From contig JBOZIK010000001.1 in NCBI GenBank assembly GCA_051453625.1, positions 248,604,688 through 248,668,687 on the forward strand: 64,000 bases of DNA, given 5' to 3'. The notes beneath the pieces were generated by a model, which worked only from the letters and a program-made list of their open reading frames with translations, did no database searches and was not told where the DNA came from. Positions 48,495 to 58,738 of the stretch are shown here, piece by piece. The stretch comes from Welwitschia mirabilis (lineage: Eukaryota > Gnetophyta > Gnetopsida > Welwitschiales). The position numbers were made by a program, and so were the translations under genes. Numbering within the stretch: position 1 is the stretch's first letter; each line of letters begins with the position of its first letter.

Positions 48495-49235
48495 GGTACT
48501 CACTTTATCAATATCTACACAAACTTGTGATCCTAAAAATATTTATCACTTCCTTAAATCAAATATCTTCTAAAGATTTGGATTTTATTTAATTATTATT
48601 TATGATTAAGGTACTCACTTTATTAATAAAATTATTAGGAAACTCTTACTTTTAGTGGGAATTAAACATAGAATAGCTCACACTTACCATTCCAAAATAA
48701 AATGATAAGTTGAAATTTCTAATAGAGAGATGAATAAAATACTCTTAAAACTTTATCATGAATCTACAAAATCTTAAGAACTCCATCTTCATAATGTTCT
48801 TTGGGCTTATTTCATAAATTGGTATAATTATCTAGATTTCATGCCTTATGAACTTGTCTGTGAAAAACCATGTATGATTTCAATTGATGTGTGTTATAAT
48901 TCTTACAGAACAATCCATTAACTTAACCTTGTTTCTCATGAGATAACCTTCAAACATGACTTATCCAATTGAACCATCTTAATGAAAAAAATCATGCCCT
49001 CCATTACCAACTTATTGTCAAAGGCCACGCCAAATTTGACCATGATAAAAACCTTGTGTTAAAAAATTTTTACCCTGATCTTTATGTTCTACCTTTCAAT
49101 GCTAAAATTCATCTAATTCACAATAAACTGACTTCTAGATGGTTATTCCCTTATCTACTTAAGAAATTGCATTCCAATAGTTTTATTACAATTTTTAACC
49201 TAAGAACTAAATAAAAACTAAAAGTGAATGGATAA
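48495..49235 (+). pseudogene. integrase C-terminal two-thirds, copy C
   Basis: After an 18-bp filler (48495-48512), the frame reads STQTCD, IYHFLKSNIF, a YD-x-GTHFINKIIRKLL stretch with the second catalytic Asp, VEISNREMNKILLKL with the catalytic Glu (near 48715), MPYELVCEKP, and the open stretch 48969-49211. That stretch has the C-terminal barrel (YVLPFNAKIHLIHNKLTSRW). The zinc finger and first catalytic Asp are deleted. It is better preserved than the same region in copies A and B. Confidence 0.85.
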
Positions 49236-51525
49236 TTATTAAAGACTTATTAACTTTGATGATTGTTTATATTTTTTTAACACAATAGAAGTAGCATAGT
49301 TAAATGATCATCTTCTTGAAAAATAATAGAATCTTTCCTTTATTATTATCTAAATGTCTTATTAACTTAATCCATTGGTTTATTCTTCATACTACTTAAT
49401 CATTCCTAGCATGGTAAATATTTCATCAAGATGATTCATCGAGTTCTAATAAGTGATGAGTTTGGTTTTTATCTAAACTCAAGGTATTCAAATGCCTATG
49501 AACCTTGTAAGGATCTTTGATTCTTAACAAGTAACTAATTGTATTTAAGTGAAAATGTTTATAATTTGATTTAAGTACCAAGATATTTTAAGAAAGAAAA
49601 ATTATTTATGATGCATAATTGTCTTTCAAGTCCATTCTCTTTTAGCAGTGTGATATGGTAGCTATGGAGACCTATCCAAGGGATAGTTGATTATGATTAT
49701 ATTCTTACCTGTGAATCCTTTCTCTAATGGTAGTAGTTGCAACTCCCTCATCATTAAGAATAGTATCTCTAGATAGTAACTAATTTAATTTTGTTAATCT
49801 AAGCATAATTGTTGATTTCAGAAATAAAGGGCACTTAATGTCTTTATAGGTACTTATTGATAATCTACTTCATAATTACTTCCTCCCTTATGAATCTATT
49901 ATTTTAATCATTACACCATGCATTTCTCTATATTAATAGTCTAATAGCTATTCTTTATGAGTTTTATTAGATTGGCATATAGGATAAATGGTAAACCTTC
50001 TTCATGTTATCTATGTCCATTCCTTACATCCTTTAATAATAATTAGGTTAATTTCTCAAAGTTAAATAACATTTTTATTAAATTCCTACTGGTTTAATTA
50101 TTTAGTAAGTTTAGTTATCCTTTATGAACTTTATGCATTGCATGATTTAACTACTAGTATTAATTATACAAATGTACTTGGAAATATGTTTGATGGTCCA
50201 ATTTATACATTTCATCTTTAAAATCCTCAAATGAATTTTTAGCTTCATACCTTACTGTCCAATTTTTACTTCATATTTGTTTAGCACATTTACCATTGAT
50301 ATTAAGAAATTGCAACTTTATTTCTTCTATTTTTTAATTATATTACTAAGTTTTCCTAGAATATTTAATCTTTTATATTAAAGGATCATCATTCATTTTA
50401 CAATTGCTTTTGAAATAACTGTTATCCCTTATTTTATGCACATGACATAGGACATGACTGATTTTTTTGTAATTTACAAAATTCAAATGATAGGCTATGA
50501 TCACCATTTTATACTCATCATGAATCCATAAAAGCATTAAAGATTTAACAATTTTATATTATGTTACCATTTCAAACATTAAAATCCACTATACCTTATT
50601 GTTAGAAAATTTCAAATTTGAATATAGCCAATCTAGTGATTTTTTTACTTTTATTAGATTTTTAATAGAGCATATATATTGAATCTACATTTTTTTGTGG
50701 AAATCATCGTAGCCTGATCATAATTTTATTGGCCCACCACTCTTAAATATGGTCTTTGAATGTTCATAAACATAATCAAGGTTTTCAAGAAATTTGTTCT
50801 AGAAATCATAAATTACATTACCATATCCTTTACCTCTACAATTTCAGCCTAGTCTATCTTTAAATAGGTTATTTTCCCTTATGTTATCCATATGATATTG
50901 GACATGAAAACTATGACAAAACTCTCAATTTTTTATATGACATGTCCTATGTTGTCCACATGACATATGGGATGATACAATAGTAGTTTCCTTTAAAATA
51001 TCTTTTCTTCCTCAATTTTTAATTAAATCTGATGTTGTCTACATTCTCTAACTCCTTATGGGTTCTATTATCATCCTTTATTTATTAACTTCTCAATCTC
51101 TAGATAATTGATAGTACTTAATCATAATGAGATAGGTTTCACACTTTCTTATTATTATATTTTTAAATTTTTCTCATATCTTTTATATTAGGCCAAATCA
51201 AATAGTTTCATTTCAAACCTAGTTATTTTTCTAGATGATTTATGATTAGGAACTTATGGAATTAAATTTCATCCCCTCAGTTGATAGTTATGAGTATTTT
51301 CTTTTAAAATTACATGTTTTTCACTCTTTTAAAGCTTTTTGCTTATTATGCACTCAATTTTTAATAGTTTTTTACATTTTAGATATCAAAACGATCCTTG
51401 CTTTAATAGCTATGTTTTGATCCTTAAGAGATAACATTTAGTGATATGTAGAAAAGGAATTTAATATTTTTAACATTTTTATATATGACATAAATATCTT
51501 TTTCATGTTTTTCTTCATGTAAAGA
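49236..51525 (+). other. post-pol spacer, copy C, with conserved block 49621-49775
   Basis: Non-coding, and matches the spacers of copies A and B. The conserved block keeps its second half (GGGATAGTTGATTATGATTA near 49680) but the first GGGATAGTTGG is deleted. Self-complementary motifs lie at 50880-50905 and 50939-50976. Confidence 0.6.
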
Positions 51526-51529
51526 TACA

Positions 51530-52740
51530 AGAGCTTCATATTCTGAATCCTACACTAGTTTTTATGTTGCTTATGTGATAAAATAATAAGATCATGAAGA
51601 ACTTTTATAGGAAAGAAAACCTTGCCTTATCTCAGCTATTTATCTAAGGTTATACAGAGAGAGTAGATCTTGACTTAAACCATGCATTAAAAGAGTTAGG
51701 CATTCATGAGTAGTGACTTCATGCCCAAGGCTTCTATATTGAGGTTAAGATCATCTAGTTCTATTAGACTTTTAAGGTTATTACAACTAATAAATATGAT
51801 GTATCATATTATAACCACATTAGAGCTAGGGTGGGGACTACTGGACTTATTAAGCTATAGCATATTGTAGTAGTGATACATATTCCTAGATATGAAGAGA
51901 GGATGGATCTTGGATGAGGTGAATCAAAGAGAAGAGCCTATGTAGTCTTATTAGAGTTACCACACCATGTGAGAGATGATGAAAGGAGGGTATTAGTGAC
52001 CTATTTGTCTCCTCATTATTGCCTCCTTCATTAGGTCATCATTCATAACATATCTTCAATTTGACATGATTTCCATGACATTATTTCCCACCTTTATCAA
52101 GAGAAGAGGATGGATCTACTTACTTTCCTTTGATACCAGTTTAGATGGTTGAGCACCTGCAATTGTTTTTCCACTATTGCATATCCTTATTTATTGTTTG
52201 TCTTATTTAAATTCTTTGAGATTCCTGTTCTACTAAATACCCCTCATTTAGTATACATTTTAGTAGATGATACATATTTTAGAAGACTAGAGATTAAGAT
52301 TCCAAATATGGCACCACTAGCTCATAGTGAGGTCTGTGTAGGACATACACCTTCTACTCTTCATGGATAGCCATAGGCAGTAGGAGGCATCAAACTCGAA
52401 TAACTTACTACATTGTTAGAAGGCATGGAGCATAGGTTATCTTATTAAATTTCCAATTTATATGCTTATTATACCATACAATTTGATTAACAAGATGCAC
52501 ATATTTAGGCTATGGAGGAGCAGGGCTAAGCTATTTTAGATAAGATAGTAGAGATTCATCACGATATTTTAGTGGGTATCCCTGAGGTGATCTGATTTTA
52601 CCATGATCCCACCACTTCTAATTTATGTCAACACATATCTTATTACTTTCTATATATGAAGGAAACCATCATTAAGTAACCTATGGGGCTAAGTGACAAG
52701 TGAGTGATGACATGAAAGTTGAGTTTTAGTCTGCTCCACA
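51530..52740 (+). pseudogene. post-pol ORF in env position, copy C
   Basis: LDLNHALKELGIHE (near 51670), YVVLLELPHHVRDDERRVLV-like (near 51935), and the open stretch 52149-52367 with FSTIAYPYLLFVLFKFFEIP, TPHLVYILVDDTYFRRLEIK and IPNMAPLAHSE. Next come an ALLEGMEHRLS-like helix (near 52415) and VGIPEVI near 52575. Same order as copies A and B, so a single ancestral protein is likely. It ends about 310 bp before the 3' LTR. Function unknown. Resemblance to the plant transposon-protein domain is by pattern only. Confidence 0.6.
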
Positions 52741-53049
52741 CCAAAATCCATTGTATTTTTTAGCTTAGTTCTTAGATCTAAATATATTTTATAACTATTT
52801 TATCATATTTATAGTAGTTAAACTCATTTACATTTTTAAAAAAATGATATTTAATGCTTACATGTTACTTATTGATCACTTTTATGATGTCTCCTTATGT
52901 TAATTGGGCATTAACAATTAGACATTCATTTTTTATAATAATTTTATTATTCCAAAATTTTAGTCTTTCCTCCTCTATATGAATTGGTATCACAAAGTCC
53001 TCCTTCACTTTTTTAATCAAGGAACTGATAAAATGCTAGATGGAAACTA

Positions 53050-54217
53050 TGTATAAAACTAATTCATCATGTTTTGATGATGCTTTATAGGGAATAGGAG
53101 TTTAATCTAGTTAATTTCAAGATCTTTATTATGAAGAAGTAAAATTATTCAATTTTAAACCTAAAACACTATACTTTAGCTTATAATAACATGACTTTTA
53201 GCCATGTCAAGTTTAAACTACAGATGGAGATGAAAAAATCACAAACTAATTTTTTGTTTCATGTGTTATTCCTATGAAAATGGTAATAATATCATTTTAA
53301 CTAAAAGTTAAATAGAGTAATGATAGGACAACTAATAAGTAAACCAAGAGAAATGTCATCCTTTGGTTAACTAGATAACATTACCAATGATACATTAGTT
53401 ATCATTCAAATTCAAATTCCAATAAAATCATAATATGTTACACTATGATTGGATCTAGGATTTTATTACATGATCATCCACATGATGATAGTGAGTATAA
53501 TAGCATAATAAATTCTTCTTAATGAATTTATTTATAGCCTACTTTTCACCTAATGATCATTCTCTACCTATAATGATCTTCTAGAATCATAACAACCAAA
53601 GAGTAATTATAAAAATTCTTTTCTAATCTTAGTTTTTGATCTTTGTATGTTGTAAAGAATAGATAAAAGTGCATTAAAAAACATTAAGATTTATTTTAGC
53701 TGTAAAAGAGATAATTTCTAGTGGTAGGCTATGTATCTATAATTGATGAGCTACTACCATGCTGAGATGCTTTGTAAAATCTTTGGAAAATGAAATAAAT
53801 GTCAAATTTTTCATACATTCTATTATGTCTATTATGGCTTGTATTTTATTTGATTAATGCTCTTAGTAGGTTAATTCTAATTTGATAAAGTCATAAGGGC
53901 TGAGTTTGGGTGACAACAACTCAAAAATTGATTATGACAGACTTGCATTCATTATTTATTATGCACTTTACATTTTATTTAAGATAGTTTGTATTGTTCT
54001 TTTCTTTCTTACTTAACAAATTACAAAATGATCAAAAAAAAGATTTTTATTATGGATTATGATGATGTATCTTCTTAATTTGAATGTTTGAATAGTATGT
54101 TAGTGTATGATTTCAAGTTTATGACATTTGTTGATTAAATTATCCTATGCTGTCCTAAATGCAATTACATTATCTTTGGAATTGATTCCTTTTGAAGTGC
54201 AATTCAAGAAATCAACA
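53050..54217 (+). repeat. 3' LTR, copy C
   Basis: Follows AAAATGCTAGATGGAAACTA (degenerate polypurine region). Starts TGTATAAAACTAATTCATC and ends AAATCAACA, 1,168 bp. Family landmarks are present throughout (CTTCTAGAATCATAACAACC near 53580; TTATGACATTTGTTGATTAAAT near 54120). Confidence 0.82.
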
Positions 54218-54699
54218 CTTAGAGATCTAACATTTATTGAATTCCTAGTTAATATTAGTTTCAAAACTATTATAATGGAATCAATGATATCACTATAAAG
54301 GAAATCATAAAATAAGAGAATTTCCATTACATAATAGAGGCCTTCCTAGAGACAACTAAAAAATCTTCAAGGATCAAAGGCATTTCTCAATTAGTATGAT
54401 GACTTCAAGAAGTAGTAGATAATCAAGTGGCATAATTTTAGAGATCTATCATAGAAGGTAAGGCTTTACGTAATAATAAAGAAATAATTATTTTATTGAT
54501 TCTTAAGAAACACATTGCTTTATATCTCCTAGAATTATTGTAAGAGAAAAATTATGTTATGCTTCATCTAAGGAATGAACAAAGCTAGAAAATGAGTCCA
54601 CGTTTAAAGTGAATCAATAAGTTTAAAACTATACATTAACTATAAGTGAGGGAGATTTACAAATATAAGTAATTGATATTAACTTATAATAATATGATA
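54218..54699. other. unassigned sequence between LTR and array 3
   Basis: No coding signal or repeat was recognised. It probably predates the copy C insertion. The 60-codon minus-strand frame ending here overlaps the LTR and is not a gene. Confidence 0.4.
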
Positions 54700-55506
54700 T
54701 TGTTTTGAAAATGAACTAGTTAATTCAAGATATAATAGTTATAAATTGTAAAATACATTAAGTAGAAATTTTAAATTAAATTAGAACCATGATATCCTAT
54801 ACTAATTGAATTAACACTAAATTAGAATCATTGTTTTATATAATAATTATATAAATTTTAAGTTATATCCATGTCATGCTATAAACATAAAATTAAAATC
54901 ATAATATCCTATACTAACTATATGAGATTTAAGTCACATACATGATGATCTATAAATACTAAATTAAAATGATAATATCTTATACTAATGCTATAAAGTC
55001 TAAATAGATTAACAACATCCTTAGATATAAGATGCCCTATATCAATAATATAATATCTAGGTTAAATTCCATTTAAATAGCAAATTAAAATCATGATATG
55101 TTCTTCTAATTATGTAGTATTCAAGTTATATCCATGAAACCCTATATACACCAAATTAATATCATAATAATTTATATTATCATTATAAGTTCTCAATCTA
55201 ATTCATTATTTCTTATAGAAATTAAGTTAATATCATAGCATTCTATACTAAATATATAAGGTGTAGGTTAGATTCATGGCATGCTATAGACATCCATTTA
55301 GACCAATAAAATATTGTACTAAGTGTACAAGTTTTGAGTCAAATATGTTATTCATATGAACATGAATTCATAATTATGATGTGATATTCTAATTATGTAT
55401 TACTAAGTTATATTCATGGTCTACTATAGATGCCAAAATAAAATTGTTCATATTATATTATTAATATTTTATAGATATAATATTATAATCATAACATCTT
55501 ATACTA
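54700..55506. repeat. degenerate tandem array 3, left part (about 71-bp unit)
   Basis: The unit is two related halves: AATTAGAATCATGATATCCT followed by ATACTAACTATATAAGG, and TTTAAGTTAGATTCATGACA followed by TCCTATAGACACTA. About 11 units are seen before the LINE begins. The last module ends CATCTTATACTA at 55506, and the missing continuation (ATTATATAGG) is found at 58746. Confidence 0.85.
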
Positions 55507-55639
55507 AAATTAAAACTAAAAATAAAAATGAATTTTTATTACATTTGAAGACTCAAAGGATCTACTAGACAAAGGAAATGATCATGTCATGGAATACGAA
55601 GATAGATTCAATAAAGCACCAATAACCATTAGATGCAAT

Positions 55640-56279
55640 ATGAAAAAATCAAAGTGATTTCTTGCAATGATATTAAACTACTTTCTTATAGGTTCTATAG
55701 TAGCACAAAGAAGTAAAACATGTTCTTCGTCTTCAAGAAATCCTATATTATACAGTCTAGATATTTGCTCTTCTCTGAGCATGCTATTTCATCTTGCACT
55801 TTTGATTTTGAGATGATGTGAGACTTAGTTGAACTTTTCTAATAAGGCTGCATCTTCCTTGGGATTTTTACTATTAGATAGTCAACTAGTGAATCAAACT
55901 AATTATGGTAAATATGTTCAAAATAAGACTTCCTATTTCTTTATGAATTTGCTAATAATTTTATTTAACATGCTACTTGATGAAACTACAAAGCTTAGTT
56001 GAATTGGTTTGGACATTTTCCTAAAAAATATTCCACTTTTTTATCATAGCATTTTCTAAAAGTATCATCCTTTGTATTCTATAGGTTTAAGAATTGCTCT
56101 TAAAAATTCTAGTTGTTCTACTTCCATTAGATTTAAAGTGTAAGCACAAAATGACATATGGTTTTAGCTTTAATAGGTAAAGAATCACATTCTAATGACA
56201 TCCTAAGATACATTATTTGACTTTTTACCTTAAGTTCATCTAGTAAGAATAATTTTTATGCTATATTAATATTTTTCCA
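55640..56279 (-). pseudogene. LINE C-terminal domain
   Basis: The minus strand ends with HHLKIKSAR, LREEQISRLYNIGFLEDEEH and VLLLCATIEPIRK (55680-55770). This is the C-terminal pattern 'R-C--C--G-xEDE-HxLLxC----IR--F' found after RT in several LINE groups, with both first cysteines now changed. Its role is probably nucleic-acid binding. Confidence 0.65.
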
Positions 56280-57480
56280 ATTTATTTCACTTATAACTAG
56301 CCTCCAAACTAGGCATCCATAAAAAATAGTGGGACACATGATAGATTGAAAAAATTATTTATGAACCTGCCAAGCACAAATCCCAAATGAATTATATTTC
56401 TTTTTTATAGCATATAAAGCTTTAATTCCACTTGTTATCCTCTCTTGAATTCATTTGTCCCATATATAGTTATTAGAGTAACAAATACTCAATTATTAAA
56501 AATCTTGTACTATTTGAATTTTCTCCCCATTAAATTTAGAATTAAATTTGGTGTTCTTGGTACCACAAATCATTAATTTAGTTTTTTCTATATTTACTGT
56601 TACATGAAAGAGTTGGCAAAAATTTTTCAATTTTTGAAGCATGTTTTTCATATCCATTTTCACAGTAGAAATTAATGCTACATCATTTGCATAGAGGAGT
56701 AGCTAGACTACCAATGATTATATCTTAATAACATAGTAATTATGTTTTTCGTAAAGCTAATCTTATGAACCATAAATGAAGAGATCAAATAACGTTGAAG
56801 AGAGAGGAATCCTTGATTTACTTCTATCATAGAAAAAAAGTTAAAACATCTTTGCTAATTAAAGTCTTTTATTTCAATTATAACCTCTTCATATAATCTT
56901 TGAATAACAGTAAAAAGGTCAAGAGGAATTCCTATATAATTGAGATGCATCCATAATTTTATATAGTTCACTAAATCATAAACTTTATAAAAATCAATAA
57001 AACAGATAAAAAAAATTTTGTTTGGCTTTTTTGCAAAATCTATGCAATGCCTTAGTGTAAGGAAATGATCAATAGTGAAATGATATTAATGAAAACCTAC
57101 TTAGCAAATTGTTCTAATATTATTTGATTCTACCTATTTATCAATCTTTAATTCAAGAAGTATGCTAAAAAGGTTTAGAAAACAATTACTTACAACTATC
57201 ATTCTATAATTATTTATATCATTTTTATCTTCTTTCTTGAATAGAAAAACTACCTTGCTTATTTCCCATTTCTAATTCAATAGGTTTTCTACTAAAAAAT
57301 TCAATTTTTTTCAAATTTCTTTATGCATTAAATCTCTAACACACTTAATTTACTCAGTGTATAGACCAATTAAATCCATGGCCTTTTCATTAGCTAATCT
57401 ATTAATGCCAAACAAAAATTTTTCAAAAGTAAATTGCAAAGAATTTTGATAATTAACGATAAATCTTTTATTATCTACAT
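56280..57480 (-). pseudogene. LINE reverse transcriptase (YADD changed to YAND)
   Basis: From the minus strand in order: WEISKVVFLFKKEDKNDINN and YRMIVVSN (motif 1, PxxK...NYR). Then FHYHFTIDHFLTLRHC-like, FICFIDFYKVYDLV (motif A, catalytic Asp kept), KLWMHLNYIGIPLDLFTVIQ followed by RLYEEV, and LLYANDVALIS (motif C, YADD with the first Asp now Asn, 56682-56693). KTKLMICGT and a GIKALYAIKKKYNSFGI stretch in the thumb complete it. The 'FIDF-K-YD-V---KLW--L--IGIP--L---I-RLYE-V' wording differs from plant L1 (KAYDRVNWDFL). Confidence 0.75.
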
Positions 57481-57899
57481 TTCAAAAATGATTTTTTAAA
57501 AAAAAAACATATTAAGGAAAAATAAAAATTTACAATTAAAGATTATCAGTGCTATAATAAATTTCAAAATTTCTTTAGATCATTTTTTTATCATGTTAAT
57601 GAAATGTTCTTAATTATCTTTACTAAACTATCTCTTTTTACTTCTAACAATCCTTTTATATCTTTTTCTCACTACTTCCCTTTGATCACTATCTACTTTT
57701 TTAATATTTATTCTTGTATCTATGCATTCATCATAAACCTAGAAATTTTAAATGCATGAATTTTTTCTTTGAAAGTTTCAATAGCTATATTTAGTAGAAT
57801 TTCATGAAAATTTTTATTTTATCTTTGAAATTTCCATAGACTTTATATAACCAATTTAAATTCTTCTTTTGCCTCTAATCCTATTATTCGCTAATGCTT

Positions 57900-58716
57900 T
57901 TTCTTCTTTCATTTATTATTCTTATGTAAATTTAAAGTAATTTCTATTATAAATGCGAAATCATGATGGCATGACTTCATCAAATCATTACCTACTCCAA
58001 AATTCTTCATAGACTATAGATCCTCAAAACAAAAAAGAAGAAAATTAATACATGAATTTCCTTAGATCCCTATAAATGTGAAATTTTTAGATCAAGGTAA
58101 TCTATTTAAGCCATTATAGGTTAACAAATTCATTGCCTTTGTCCATTATAGAATTTTTTTACCACATTATAAAATTTTTATTAGTAGAGTATTAAGACAA
58201 ATTTAAATTAGAAATCACATCTATTCTATCATTTTGATGATACCATTATATAAGATCTATTTATTATAATCTAATTCAAGCATTGAAATATCCACAAATG
58301 AAAACCTTTCCTTTTGTTTAAAAATATGAAGTATCTTATTCTAAATGGTAGAAAGAAAAATATTATGCTAGTATAAATAAATGATTATCTGCGATAAAAT
58401 TAACAAATAGAAAGATAAACATAGCCATAATGGTGATGAATATTTAATCAAATATATTACTTATATTAATCAACCTTTTCAAGTTTGACAAGATGCTCTA
58501 GGGAGCTTTGAATGAGACATGTAATGCCTCCTACTAGTCTACCTCTTCTACCAACTATACTATTTTTTACAGAGATGATACTAAAATTTGGAATAAAAAA
58601 TTGCTTAGATTCCTCATCTTCCCAAGTCTTTACAAATTCAAACATATCAAAACTTTTCAAGAAACTAATGTTGTTTAAAGATATAATCTTGTTTGCAATT
58701 CCTCCATTATTGTTTT
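57900..58716 (-). pseudogene. LINE apurinic/apyrimidinic-like endonuclease
   Basis: Nicks target DNA for target-primed reverse transcription. The minus strand reads NGIANKIISLNNISFLKSFD, then FVKTWEDEESK (the L-x-ETW motif with the catalytic Glu-Thr changed to Lys-Thr), IPNFSII, GRRGRLVGGITCLIQSSL, and further down a FSFVDISM-like remnant of GDFN near 58300. The NG-(I)-N start, ETW and GRRGR-x-GG landmarks define the exonuclease-endonuclease-phosphatase fold of LINEs. The 64-codon stretch 58660-58469 is its only long open part. Confidence 0.75.
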
Positions 58717-58738
58717 AAACTCCATAATGAAAATAATA

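Larger units (their letters stand above)
46702..54217 (+). mobile_element. Athila-like Ty3/gypsy element, copy C (internal deletion derivative)
   Basis: A 5' LTR (46702-48258), 5' leader (48259-48494), junction, integrase (48513-49235), spacer, post-pol ORF and 3' LTR (53050-54217). Gag, protease, RT, RNase H and the start of integrase are gone, about 6.5 kb judged against copies A and B. It has LTRs at both ends, but no matching target duplication was found outside them. Confidence 0.8.
55507..58738 (-). mobile_element. non-LTR retrotransposon (LINE) inserted in array 3
   Basis: About 3.2 kb on the minus strand with endonuclease, RT and a C-terminal Cys/His-like domain from one decayed ORF. 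No separate ORF1 is seen. It interrupts array 3 exactly within a unit, flanked by TATACTA (55500-55506) and TATAGTA (58739-58745), a likely 7-bp target duplication with one change. The 3' end is T-rich on the element strand (TTTTTATTTTTAGTTTTAA) rather than poly(A). The 5' end begins within or just before the endonuclease, so it is nearly full length for a single-ORF LINE. Confidence 0.75.
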
